Assembly: GCF_000236785.1 (NCBI RefSeq)
Contig: NZ_AGUF01000064.1
Coordinates: 1 to 64,000, forward strand
Length of the DNA: 64,000 nucleotides
Direction: 5' to 3'
DNA from: Achromobacter arsenitoxydans SY8
GTDB taxonomy: Bacteria; Pseudomonadota; Gammaproteobacteria; Burkholderiales; Burkholderiaceae_B
A model generated the notes under the pieces. It was given only the letters and a program-made list of their open reading frames with translations, was not told where the DNA came from and did no database searches. A program made the position numbers and the translations under genes. Below, piece after piece: positions 1 through 9,065 of the stretch (position 1 is its first letter; the number at the start of each line of letters is the position of its first letter).

Positions 1-940
1 GACCGGTATCAAATGATCTGCGCCGTATCGTCGTTGCGCAGCCGCGGGAAGTGTTCAATCGTTCGATCGCCTGCAACAGGGCCACTTCGACGTTGTGCGA
101 GCCTACAACGGCGCGATTTTCGTACCATGCGCACCCCTGCGGGGGGGGGGGGGCGGGACCGTGCCGCCTGATCGGCGTGAACGGGTCGCCTTGTTGTTTG
201 CCCGACCGGGAGTTATATGTCCGTGTCCGATTCCTTGCGGCAAGGACGATCGCTACAAGCTCTGGTGGCTTCGGGCTTCAGCAGGCACTTCATGCGGTGG
301 TGAATCAGGAAAGAAGAGGAGTTGCCGATGAGCATGCGGTACCACCTTCAAGTGGTGCATCAGAGCGCCCAACGACGGGGCGACTGTGCCGCAGCACCGT
401 CGAGAGGTAACTCTGACTTGGCGTTCGGCAAACGGCACTTGGGGCGGCTTCGAGGGACCGCGCGCGTAAGGGCTTAGGGAGCAAGCATGTCGACCACTTT
501 AGAGGATTAGCATGAGAAAGGTACTGTACGACGGTGGGCACCTTCAAGGGTCGCATGAGCAGCGCTGGCTAGTGGATAAGATCGAATAGTAGAAACTTCT
601 GGCGTGGGAGAGCGCGAACGCGACATGCTCATTACCGACACGAGGCAGCGCCAAACGCTCGAGGTGGCCCAGATCGGGGCGAAGACTCCCAATCGCTACG
701 TGCCTTTGAGTAGTTAGCGGGGACGTTGTCACTATCGGCAGGCTTCCTTACCCAGCAGGCGGGCTACCTTCATAGATTATCAGATGAGCGCGACCTAGTA
801 AGCAACTCCTCCCTCTCCACCGGCGGGTATCGGGGTAATTTTTTGAAGGACTGCCCTCGTGCAACTTGCGTCGTACGTTGGTTGTTGTTTAACCTAGCCT
901 GCATGCGAATGCGTTCCTGACTTTAGATTTCCTAGCAAGT
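1..940. other. Gene-poor stretch, probably decayed DNA
   Basis: No open frame here has a recognisable product, a good ribosome binding site or consistent codon use. A run of 13 G lies at 141-153. On the minus strand a frame is open from about 137 to the window edge (45 codons, containing ENRAVVGSHNVEVALLQAIE), which may be the tail of a gene that continues outside the window. On the plus strand about 600-718 there is a short open stretch containing TDTRQRQTLEVAQIGAKTPN that ends at TAG. Neither can be assigned. The most economical reading is a degraded junction at the edge of a polysaccharide locus. Confidence 0.4.
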
Positions 941-2128
941 ATGAAGATCGGGTTGGTCACTACGCAGTTCCCCACCAGCAGCGGCTATTTTGATGGCGGC
1001 ATCGCCGTATTCTTCTCGCGTGCCGCGGAACTGCTTGTGGAGGCCGGCCACTCAGTCACCGTCATAGTTAGGCAAAGGTCGCAGTACGTCCCTTATTCTT
1101 CAGATCGATTTAATATCATTTCTGTTCGCAAGCCGGTTGCGAAGAGGTCGATCTCAGGCGAAAGTCCCTGGGCTGAAGTGCCGCATCTCCACGATTTGTC
1201 GGTCGCAACATACGAAGCATGCCGGTCTTTGTATTGGGCGGGTCGGTGCGAAGTCTTCTTGGCTACTAACAATCTGGCGATGAGCCACGACTTGGTAGGC
1301 GATACAAGTATTCCCACCGTGATTCGGATCTCAAGTCGGACGAAGGTGTGGTCACACGAAAACTTTTCGCTAGACGTCCGCGATGCTGCAATCGATCAGC
1401 TCGAGTTGCAGTGCCTAAGCCGCGCGAAGTTCCTTATTGCTCCCTCCGAGAGGATTACTAAATTGCTTGGCGAGGACGGGGCTCGAGTGCACGTTGTACG
1501 CTCCCCCGTACCTGCATTATTGCTCGAGGCGAGTCATACGGAAAGGGTTGAAGTCGGCGAAACAATCATAGTGTCCAGTGCGCGTGAAGGTTCAAAAGGT
1601 GTTCATCACGCGATCCTGGCGGCCAAGGAATATTTGAGTAGATATGTCAACGATTCCTTCTTGTTTGCCGGCGGAAGACAATCGTTAGCTCCTGACGGGT
1701 GTCCAATGAGCGAGTACCTGGAGGAGCATCTCTCCACGTTCAAGGAGCGGGTAATACAACTCCCGCTGCTGCGCCGTGATCAATTCTTGAAACAACTGGC
1801 GGCAGCAACAATTGTGCTTCTACCGTCTCAAGTGGACAATCTGCCAAACGTGTTGCTTGAAGCAATGTGCTTGTGCAAACTAGTCTTGATCACAAAGAAC
1901 AGCAGTATGGACGAGCTGATTGTCGACAGCCAGAATGGGCTTGTGATTGAATCATCTGAGCCCGCAGCTATATTGTCCACTTTAGTTCGCGCGAGAGAGC
2001 TGGTCTCAAGTTCTCGGCGTGGCATTGAAGCTTCAGCACAAGCAACAGCCCTAGAGCAATGCAGCCCCGGCTTGTTCATTCAACGATTGATGGAACAGCT
2101 GAAAAGGGCTACTCACACCACCTGCTAG
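941..2128 (+). CDS. GT4-family glycosyltransferase
   Basis: The 395-residue product has the two-Rossmann (GT-B) layout of family 4 retaining glycosyltransferases. The N-terminus MKIGLVTTQFPTSSGYFDGG has the usual glycine-rich acceptor-side loop. Around residues 290-312 lies LPSQVDNLPNVLLEAM, the family's E-x7-E-like nucleotide-sugar site, followed by a strand (LVLITKNSSMDELI) typical of the donor domain. It should transfer a sugar from a nucleotide donor to a growing surface glycan on the cytoplasmic face of the inner membrane. Donor and acceptor cannot be read from the sequence. It starts a five-gene plus-strand series and is AT-richer than the core genes. The upstream ribosome binding site is weak. 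Confidence 0.85.
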   Translation: MKIGLVTTQFPTSSGYFDGGIAVFFSRAAELLVEAGHSVTVIVRQRSQYVPYSSDRFNIISVRKPVAKRSISGESPWAEVPHLHDLSVATYEACRSLYWAGRCEVFLATNNLAMSHDLVGDTSIPTVIRISSRTKVWSHENFSLDVRDAAIDQLELQCLSRAKFLIAPSERITKLLGEDGARVHVVRSPVPALLLEASHTERVEVGETIIVSSAREGSKGVHHAILAAKEYLSRYVNDSFLFAGGRQSLAPDGCPMSEYLEEHLSTFKERVIQLPLLRRDQFLKQLAAATIVLLPSQVDNLPNVLLEAMCLCKLVLITKNSSMDELIVDSQNGLVIESSEPAAILSTLVRARELVSSSRRGIEASAQATALEQCSPGLFIQRLMEQLKRATHTTC

Positions 2129-2137
2129 GACGAAATC

Positions 2138-3907
2138 ATGTGCGGTTTCGCAGCATTGATTGCCAGCGGCGCACCGGAGAAACACACGCGAGCTTTGGCC
2201 GCGGCGGAAGCTCCGCTTGTGAGCCATGGGCCAGACGATCGAGGCGAATTACATCGCCCTCCTGTGTATATCATTCATCGTCGTCTTGCATTGGTTGACG
2301 GTGTAAATGGTCGGCAGCCAATGTCCGTGGACGGAGACAGGTACACGATCTGTTTCGCCGGTGAGATATTTAATCACTGGTCACTCAGGCGGGAGCTCAT
2401 CGGGCTGGGCCACGTTTTCATTTCAGGCAGCGATACAGAAGTGGCGCTCCGGGCTTGGATTCAATGGGGAGACGAATGTCTCCGTCGATTCGACGGGATG
2501 TTCTCGCTATTATTTTTGGATTGGTTGACACGCCGCGCCTTGTTCGCTCGGGACCAGTTCGGCATAAAGCCTGCAGTGTTTAGCAATATGGGACGCCGTT
2601 TCGCCTTCTCATCTAGCCTTGTTGCGTTACGATCGCTTTTGCCCCAGTATCCTCAGCTTGATACGGGTGCACTTTGCGACTACCTGCTGAATCAAGCGAC
2701 TGTTGCACCGCGAACCATCTATAAAGGCGTCGAGAAACTGCTGCCGGGACATTTCGTTCGCGTGAACTTAGATAATCCAGATCATTATGAAGTGGCAAGG
2801 TGGGCGGGCATAGAGGTACCTTCACACTCCCAGTGCACGGATTCATCAATTTTAGAAGCTGCGATCCGGCGGTCGCTTCGTGCTCGCCAGCCGGACGATC
2901 AGGGTAGCGCGATCCTCCTTTCTGGCGGCTTAGATTCTGGTGTGCTCGCCGCAATCGGCGCGCAGCTTCCAGGCAAACGGCAGGCCTTCTGCGTGCATTT
3001 CCCTGAGATAGAAAGTTCTGATCCTAAGCGGGCTGTTGCCGTTGCTAACGCCTCCGGACTTGATCTGCATTTTGTAGGATTGCGCGACTCGGACATGGAC
3101 GCCCTGGACGACCTGTCCGATATCACCGGTGAGCCATTTGGAGATGATTCCCTTCTGCCAACTTTCATGTTAGCTCAGGAGGTTAAGAGACATCGGTTTC
3201 ACGTCGCCATATCAGGTGACGGCGCCGATGAACTGTTCGCCGGATATGACCTTTTCAAGCGATGGCTTGCGTCATGCGATCGTGGAGATAGTGGGCTTGA
3301 TGCTTGGGCTCGGGTTAGCAACAAGTACTTCGATCTAACGCAACTAGCCGGCGCTATGAATCCACAGTTTTCACCTCAGCTCGTCTCGCCCAACGTACAC
3401 GAGGGTAGGACGTTTTCGTCAAATCGTGATGTTGGGCACTTGTCTGTTGCAAGATTGGTGCGATTGACCCACACATTACCGGACATAATGCTTCGAAAGA
3501 TGGATGCTGCATTCATGTTCCATTCAATCGAAACCCGCCCGCCGTATCTGTCGAGCGAGGTGGCACGTATCGCACTTAAGTGCGACGATTCTAGTTTGCT
3601 CAGATTAATTGATGGGGGAGTTGTGGAGAAGGCTATTTTGGTTTCGATTTGGCAGCGGTGCCTGAGCGCGATTCCACCTCCAGCGAAGATTGGTTTTAAT
3701 TGCCCTTTATTTGCATGGGCTGCGATCGAACGCAGCAATTTCAGGCGCAGAATTGACAGGCTAAAAAGTTCTTCGGAACTCAGGATGATCTTCCACAGTG
3801 GCAAAATTGCGGCGTTCGTCGATTTGCTGTTGTCTCAGGGCAGAGTTAAGGCGCTTTGGATATTAATGGCGTTAGACGCCTGGCTCGCGCTGCGCAAGTT
3901 TTCTTAG
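2138..3907 (+). CDS. Asparagine synthase (glutamine-hydrolysing)-like amidotransferase
   Basis: The 589-residue protein begins MCGFAALIASG, so Cys2 is exposed as the N-terminal glutaminase nucleophile of class II amidotransferases (residues about 1-210). The synthetase half carries the ATP-pyrophosphatase loop SGGLDSG near residue 265 and a conserved SGDGADELFAGYD block. An AGGA-type ribosome binding site precedes the start, 9 nt after the preceding glycosyltransferase. Family enzymes activate a carboxylate with ATP and amidate it with ammonia from glutamine. Inside a polysaccharide cluster, relatives usually amidate uronic acid residues (uronamides in Bordetella and Pseudomonas O-antigens) rather than make free asparagine. 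That role is inferred; true asparagine synthase remains possible. Confidence 0.85.
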   Translation: MCGFAALIASGAPEKHTRALAAAEAPLVSHGPDDRGELHRPPVYIIHRRLALVDGVNGRQPMSVDGDRYTICFAGEIFNHWSLRRELIGLGHVFISGSDTEVALRAWIQWGDECLRRFDGMFSLLFLDWLTRRALFARDQFGIKPAVFSNMGRRFAFSSSLVALRSLLPQYPQLDTGALCDYLLNQATVAPRTIYKGVEKLLPGHFVRVNLDNPDHYEVARWAGIEVPSHSQCTDSSILEAAIRRSLRARQPDDQGSAILLSGGLDSGVLAAIGAQLPGKRQAFCVHFPEIESSDPKRAVAVANASGLDLHFVGLRDSDMDALDDLSDITGEPFGDDSLLPTFMLAQEVKRHRFHVAISGDGADELFAGYDLFKRWLASCDRGDSGLDAWARVSNKYFDLTQLAGAMNPQFSPQLVSPNVHEGRTFSSNRDVGHLSVARLVRLTHTLPDIMLRKMDAAFMFHSIETRPPYLSSEVARIALKCDDSSLLRLIDGGVVEKAILVSIWQRCLSAIPPPAKIGFNCPLFAWAAIERSNFRRRIDRLKSSSELRMIFHSGKIAAFVDLLLSQGRVKALWILMALDAWLALRKFS

Positions 3908-3999
3908 GGTATTTTAAAAATTACCCAGCGATATTTCTCGACTTCTATCTGAATTTTAGAACACCGGTCGAAACCTGGGCCGCGGCTCTGTGACGCAAT

Positions 4000-4821
4000 T
4001 TGGGGCTGTTATCGTTGTTCGAACGAGCAGCTCTACGGTCGGATTATTGTAAGGTACTGCCTAGCATTACTTTAAGCGCCAACAACATTGGTGAGGTTGC
4101 TATGGGAATTCCTTTCAGGGTTGAACGCGCTATCCAATTTGTACTCGCAACAGAGCCGAGCCGTCCGCTTAAGGTGCTCGATTTTGGATGCGGGGACGGA
4201 ACACTTGTTCTCGAACTAGTGCGCAATGGATTCGATGCATTCGGCTTTGATATTGATCCCGACCGTCTAAAAAGTGCGCGAACGAGACTAACAGCTTGCG
4301 GTGAGATGTATCGAATTATTGGCCCAGAATTCCCTGTTGAAGCCCGATGGTCCTTTGGACTAATCTTGTCCAACCAAGTGTTGGAGCATGTCGCAGACCT
4401 GCCTGCAGCTGTGAGACAACTTTCGGCAGTCGCCGCGTCACGCGCAATTGCTGTTCACGTGTTCCCTACCAAAGCTCGCATTTTCGAGCCCCATCTGCAC
4501 TTTGCGGGGGTGCATTGGGTACGTCCAGGAAGACTTCGAAGGTGGATGATATTAGCTGCCTGCTACTTGGGCGGAGGACCAAGATGGTCGGAATTAGAGC
4601 ATCTGACATTCCAGCAGAGGGCGGATCGCTTCGAATCATATCTGGCCAACCGTGTTTATTATCGCAGCACATCTTTCATTGCAGGCACTATGCGTACGAT
4701 CGGCGGATGGAACGAACTGGGCCAGAACAAGTCCTTGCCGCGTATGCCTAGGTCTCTCTGCAGCAGAGCGTTACCTGAATTATTTTTCCGTTCGCAGATC
4801 CTTACTGTGCAGGCACCCTAA
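4000..4821 (+). CDS. Class I SAM-dependent methyltransferase
   Basis: The core has the Rossmann methyltransferase signature VLDFGCGDGTLVLELVRNGF followed by GFDIDPDRL (acidic residue binding the SAM ribose) and LILSNQVLEHVADLPA (motif around strand 4), as in ubiE/COQ5-like methyltransferases. The longest frame opens at a TTG at 4000 with a poor ribosome binding site. An ATG at 4102 preceded by GTGAGG is an equally good start and would give a 239-residue protein that still contains the whole SAM domain. The stop overlaps the next start by one base (TAATG), so translation is probably coupled. Likely an O-methylation or related tailoring step of the glycan; the substrate is unknown. Confidence 0.8.
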   Translation: MGLLSLFERAALRSDYCKVLPSITLSANNIGEVAMGIPFRVERAIQFVLATEPSRPLKVLDFGCGDGTLVLELVRNGFDAFGFDIDPDRLKSARTRLTACGEMYRIIGPEFPVEARWSFGLILSNQVLEHVADLPAAVRQLSAVAASRAIAVHVFPTKARIFEPHLHFAGVHWVRPGRLRRWMILAACYLGGGPRWSELEHLTFQQRADRFESYLANRVYYRSTSFIAGTMRTIGGWNELGQNKSLPRMPRSLCSRALPELFFRSQILTVQAP

Positions 4822-5651
4822 TGATAGTAAAAGCCAGAGGCGATGTCTCAGTAGTGATACCTGTCTATAATTCGGGAGACTTGGTGATTAGATCGGTGGA
4901 AAGTGCACTTGAACAGCCAGAGGTTGGTGAAGTGGTTGTGGTAGATGATCAATCGACGGATGACACCGGACGCTATTTGGAGCGGATCGCACGTATAGCA
5001 GGAGTTCGCCTTTTGTCCCATCCAGGGGGAAAGAATCGAGGTCCTTCAGCCTCGAGGAATCTGGGAATACTAGCAGCGCGACGGCCGGTAATTGCCTTTC
5101 TCGATGCGGATGATTACTATTTGCCCGGACGGTTCAGGGAGGCGGTGAAGCTGCTGGAGAGGTCCGAAGTGGGAGGAGTGCATGAAGCAGTTATAGCAAG
5201 ATTTGAAGATAATCAGGCTCTTGCGAAATGGCGGACGAAGACCATGTCAACTGTATATGGCGTAAGGGTGCCGGTGGCGCCGGAGCGGTTATTTGAAGCA
5301 TTGTTGAGTGGGGAGTGTGGCCATTTTCACACTGGCGCCATTACGATTCGACGTGACGCCTTTTTGCGAACGGGCTTATTCTCAGAAGAATTTCCACTCG
5401 CACAAGATTCCCTTATGTGGTTGAAACTTGCGGCAACAACAGACCTATACGCAGGGGAACTGGGCAGGCCGGTCAGTGTCCGCTATATTCACAAAAATAA
5501 TAGGTGCTTCGTGCCAGCGATAGAAAAGCATCGGCTCCAGATGAAAGTGTTGTCGGAATTGATTCGTAGCGCTCAAGCTCTTCAACTGAGCTCTGCTAGA
5601 CGGAAGTTGCTTGCGTCGCGAGTTCTCGAGTCTTGTCTATGGGGAAGGTAA
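4821..5651 (+). CDS. GT2-family glycosyltransferase
   Basis: The 276-residue product is a GT-A fold family 2 glycosyltransferase. It contains VSVVIPVYNSGDLVIRSVES at the N-terminus, VVVDDQSTDDT near residue 41, GPSASRNLGI, and the metal/nucleotide-binding AFLDADDYYLPGR near residue 93. A later LAQDSLMWLKLA segment fits the usual acceptor-side ED-like region. Its ATG shares a base with the upstream methyltransferase stop, and the next gene begins directly after its stop, so the three form a tightly coupled unit. It should add one sugar to the surface glycan; donor not predictable. Confidence 0.85.
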   Translation: MIVKARGDVSVVIPVYNSGDLVIRSVESALEQPEVGEVVVVDDQSTDDTGRYLERIARIAGVRLLSHPGGKNRGPSASRNLGILAARRPVIAFLDADDYYLPGRFREAVKLLERSEVGGVHEAVIARFEDNQALAKWRTKTMSTVYGVRVPVAPERLFEALLSGECGHFHTGAITIRRDAFLRTGLFSEEFPLAQDSLMWLKLAATTDLYAGELGRPVSVRYIHKNNRCFVPAIEKHRLQMKVLSELIRSAQALQLSSARRKLLASRVLESCLWGR

Positions 5652-6467
5652 GTGCTATCCGGACCGAGAGTATTAGTAGGTCTAATTTATGCAGGTGAGC
5701 CGCAGCTGAATCACTGTCTATATTCCATTGCAATGCAGCGCAAGTGTAGCATCACCATTGTGCTTATAGCAGGGCGTACAAAGCTAAATGCCCATCGAGA
5801 ACTTTACCTGCAATTTACTGCGGCGGTGGGATCTTATGATTTACTGGCAAAGATCGATGCTGATATGGAGATCATAAGAAACGACCTCTTCTTTGAGGCA
5901 CATCTCGTACTATCTCGTCTGACTACCATTCATAGCCTTCAGGTGCCAGTGCTCGACTACATGACGCGAAAAAATATAGGAGCACTCCACTTTTATCGAC
6001 CCGGTGTGGTTTGGCCTACAACTCTTGACACCACATTCACAGATCGAGTTCCGCTCACCGACAGTGAGGTTCTGTATGACGCAACAGTTCTAGCGCCGGC
6101 AGCGAAGCATTGCTTCAATCCATCGCTTGTCCAAGCAGTGCGCTTTGGGCTCCATCGTGGCGCGAAGGCGCGCATAGCCGCTGAACGAGGGGATTTCAAA
6201 CGTTCCCGTACCCACATTGAAAACGCGGAAGCAGTTTTTCTGCATGGTTGCGAAACGCTCGATCATGTGCTTTGCTCGGCAGCTTTGGCGAGCGAAATTG
6301 CAATGATGGAACCTCTGGGAACGGAATTTTCAGATTATGCGAGTTGGGGCCTCCGGTCAATTACGGAGCTACTCCGATCGTTGAGCGCTGAGGATGTGCT
6401 TTGTGCTGCTATTGCAGCACGAAAGAAGAACTCCGCACGGAAGGCAGTGTGGTTGGCACGCGCATAA
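5652..6467 (+). CDS. GT-A-like (GT2-related) protein of the glycan cluster
   Basis: This 271-residue frame starts at a GTG directly after the previous stop, with GGAAGG a few bases upstream. Its N-terminus RVLVGLIYAGEPQLNHCLYS and the segment YDLLAKIDADMEII (near residue 66) resemble the GT-A nucleotide-binding core with a D-x-D motif. The rest (VPVLDYMTRKNIGALHFYRP and a helical C-terminus) is divergent. It is best described as a glycosyltransferase-like protein of uncertain activity. It is the last plus-strand gene before a convergent pair and ends 24 nt from the tail of the opposing gene. Confidence 0.6.
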   Translation: MLSGPRVLVGLIYAGEPQLNHCLYSIAMQRKCSITIVLIAGRTKLNAHRELYLQFTAAVGSYDLLAKIDADMEIIRNDLFFEAHLVLSRLTTIHSLQVPVLDYMTRKNIGALHFYRPGVVWPTTLDTTFTDRVPLTDSEVLYDATVLAPAAKHCFNPSLVQAVRFGLHRGAKARIAAERGDFKRSRTHIENAEAVFLHGCETLDHVLCSAALASEIAMMEPLGTEFSDYASWGLRSITELLRSLSAEDVLCAAIAARKKNSARKAVWLARA

Positions 6468-6491
6468 TTCTGGTAGGCCCGCCTGAGCGCC

Positions 6492-8012
6492 TTAATACCT
6501 TACATCTTGCAATGAATATGCGTCGAGGGGCTCACCGTCCCGGATCGAACGGCAGAGGTTGAGAAATGCCCCTCTTTCAACATCGGTTTCCTGCAGTTTA
6601 CAAACCTGCAACAGACGAAGTACGTCTGCCCACTCAAGGAAGTACGCGCTCTTCCGAAGAGCTTTTGCGAGATCCTGCGCTCGCACGTACTGTGCTCCCC
6701 GCAAAATTACTGATTCGAGCTGCTCGTCGGGGTGTACTCGATACAGAGTTAATAGATCCTTGAGGTTGATAATCATGTACTTCTCGGATCGCAAGGAAAT
6801 TGTAAGGTCCCGGGAAATAAAGCCGTCTGGCATCACGAGTCTCGGAAAAATCGCCCTCGCGCTCCACTCAATTTTCTCGAGGGAATTTAAGCGAACTAGC
6901 CATCTAGCAAGGCTTTCTGATTTGGTTTGGCGATGCAACTGCCTACCAAGACACAGTAATTGATAGGCAGCCTGTCCCGGCTGCGACATAAGCGCCAATT
7001 TGAGGGCGCGATAACCCTTTATCCAATAATTTCTCACCGCGTCATCAGGGTCCAATTCTGCGAGACGTCGGATTGCGGCAAGTGCGTAAATATGTGTGTT
7101 GAGTGTTATCGAGTTGCGCGGAGTCTTTCCCAGCCAGGATGAGGTGATTTTTTGAGTTTGGGAGTCTTGCTCCTCGCTGTCATGTAGAAACCATCCAAGG
7201 CCCTCATTCATTTCCTCCCATAGGGTGCTCACCGCATAATTGAGATGCAGTTTTGCGGATTTTAAAGCGAAAAAATCTCCGGCTCTGCAGAATTCTGAGA
7301 GCATCATATGTATCCCAGCCATGTGGAAACGCGCGTGGACCTCGTTCCTATCAGTCCAGTAACCGTGACCCAGTTGTTCCAACGGAATCCGGCTCACCGA
7401 ACGGAACATTTCCGTTCTGAGGGCGCTGAATAGCTTGTGGCTCGTGATGCTATGCAGATAGTCAAAGTATTTCCACCAAGCTGAAGCACACTGCTGACAT
7501 GCGAATTTGCGATTCGTTAAAGGTGACGGCCGTGGGTCGTAAACCTGGCCCATAGCCAAGTATCCAAACACGTCGACCGGAGATGAAACATCAAACCAAT
7601 TGGATACGATCAACCGCCGCGTCTGTAAGTTCCACCCGCAGTTCAAGGAGCGGTTCGTGGAAAGAATAAGTACAACTGAAAATGTATGCTCTGGCTCGCC
7701 GTAGATGGTCACGCTCGAGTCAATACGCGTCAGAGTTAGTGATAGGCTGGCTATGGGTAGCAATTCGGCATCGAGAGCGGATGCAGCCTTCGATATTAGG
7801 ACAAATTTATAATCTCCGAATCCTGAAAAATTTTCACTACTCCAAAATGTGGCGCTCTCTTGAATATTGCCCACTTCTCGAATCGTCAGCGAGCAATCTT
7901 TTCGAACTGCGGCGTACACGATGAGGATGCCCGCTTCCGGGTGTGAACTCGAAACAAGCGATGTGATCGCCCCCCCTTGTCCTTCGATGAATGGGAACGT
8001 GGGGCTTGACAT
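6492..8012 (-). CDS. Unrecognised 506-residue protein in glycan cluster
   Basis: I do not recognise a family with confidence. Residues about 1-180 look beta-rich. Residues about 190-480 alternate amphipathic helices with conserved-looking blocks such as GYWTDRNEVHARFHMAGIHM, EGLGWFLHDSEE and NSITLNTHIYALAAIRRLAE. That layout recalls alpha/alpha-toroid proteins that act on or bind polysaccharides (for example C5-epimerase or heparinase-like C-terminal domains). A Cys pair (FACQQCASAWW) lies near residue 168. No signal peptide or membrane span is evident. It follows the GT4 gene on the same strand with a 6-nt gap, so they are co-transcribed. The AT-rich composition matches the rest of the cluster. 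Confidence 0.7.
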   Translation of the reverse strand: MSSPTFPFIEGQGGAITSLVSSSHPEAGILIVYAAVRKDCSLTIREVGNIQESATFWSSENFSGFGDYKFVLISKAASALDAELLPIASLSLTLTRIDSSVTIYGEPEHTFSVVLILSTNRSLNCGWNLQTRRLIVSNWFDVSSPVDVFGYLAMGQVYDPRPSPLTNRKFACQQCASAWWKYFDYLHSITSHKLFSALRTEMFRSVSRIPLEQLGHGYWTDRNEVHARFHMAGIHMMLSEFCRAGDFFALKSAKLHLNYAVSTLWEEMNEGLGWFLHDSEEQDSQTQKITSSWLGKTPRNSITLNTHIYALAAIRRLAELDPDDAVRNYWIKGYRALKLALMSQPGQAAYQLLCLGRQLHRQTKSESLARWLVRLNSLEKIEWSARAIFPRLVMPDGFISRDLTISLRSEKYMIINLKDLLTLYRVHPDEQLESVILRGAQYVRAQDLAKALRKSAYFLEWADVLRLLQVCKLQETDVERGAFLNLCRSIRDGEPLDAYSLQDVRY

Positions 8013-8018
8013 GTGAAG

Positions 8019-9065
8019 TCAGCTCGCTAGCCTGCCGGTGTTCATCAATATAGCCGACGCAAGAACGCTCGAAAGTAGGGCACACTGATGCGATGCTAAG
8101 TAGTTTGAGAAAACGTGCTTTTTACCATTTGCGCCGAGGTTTCTGGCCAACGTCTCATCTTCTATCAAACCGCAGAGAGCATTTGCTGTTGAAGGGAGAT
8201 TGTCAGCATCGCAAAGTAAGCCGGTCACGCCATCGATCACCGCTTCGACAATGCCCCCCACCTTTGTCGATACGATTGGAAGCCCCACTGCGGCCGCCTC
8301 CAACAATGCCACCGGCGTTCCTTCCATGTCGCCTTTCTCAGTTACTTGTGCGCAATGTAGGAGCACGCTTGCCGCGCTCATCTCGGCTCGTACGGTTGCA
8401 TGAGATACGCTGCCCACGAAGCGCACGGCCTTTTCCAAATCAAGTTCCTGCACCAGTGCTTGGGCGTTAGTGAGTAGCGACCCACATCCAACAATCCTGA
8501 GTATAGCGCTGTCGTGCTTGTTCCTGACCTGTGAAAACACCCGAATTGACTCAAGCGTCCCTTTAGTCGATTCTAAACGCCCCACGGTAAGAACAACTGG
8601 TGTCGCAGGCGTTGTTCGTGAAACGTGGAACCAACCGTCATCTACACCGCAAGGGATGGTGATGATTTTGCGAGCGGGGGCACCAAGCATCGCCAATTGA
8701 TGCGTCATATGCTGCGATACAGACACGATCGAATCGGCGATTGAAAAGAGTTCGCCATAATGACGCCCAAACGTACCGAGCACGGCTTCGTGGTATGCAT
8801 CAACACCGTGAAAGTGAACGACCAGCGGTATTCCCAGCGACTCCGCCGCTCTCATCATGAGGACGCCAGCTTTGGCGTATTCTGCCAGAATCACATCAGG
8901 GGAGCGTTCCCGCAATAATGTGCAATAGGTCGAATATGCAGCGGTTGGTAACGGCTTTGTTGGCACACATTCTGCGTAAAGATCCGCATTGAGTGCTGCT
9001 CGATGCAGCCTAATGAACGTTTCCGTAGAAGTGAGCGGCTTGTGCTTGACTATAAGTACTCGCAT
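8019..9065 (-). CDS. GT4-family glycosyltransferase
   Basis: The 348-residue protein starts MRVLIVKHKPLTSTETFIRL. A longer frame opens at 9134, but the ATG at 9065 has a ribosome binding site (CGAGGG) and begins exactly at the conserved first strand. Family 4 signatures are HFHGVDAYHE, ITIPCGVDDGWF, VVLTVGRLESTKG and, near residues 245-262, EGTPVALLEAAAVGLPIVST with the E-x7-E site, followed by GGIVEAVIDGVTGLL. It should transfer a sugar in the same surface-glycan pathway. It leads a two-gene minus-strand unit that converges on the plus-strand cluster. Confidence 0.88.
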   Translation of the reverse strand: MRVLIVKHKPLTSTETFIRLHRAALNADLYAECVPTKPLPTAAYSTYCTLLRERSPDVILAEYAKAGVLMMRAAESLGIPLVVHFHGVDAYHEAVLGTFGRHYGELFSIADSIVSVSQHMTHQLAMLGAPARKIITIPCGVDDGWFHVSRTTPATPVVLTVGRLESTKGTLESIRVFSQVRNKHDSAILRIVGCGSLLTNAQALVQELDLEKAVRFVGSVSHATVRAEMSAASVLLHCAQVTEKGDMEGTPVALLEAAAVGLPIVSTKVGGIVEAVIDGVTGLLCDADNLPSTANALCGLIEDETLARNLGANGKKHVFSNYLASHQCALLSSVLASAILMNTGRLAS

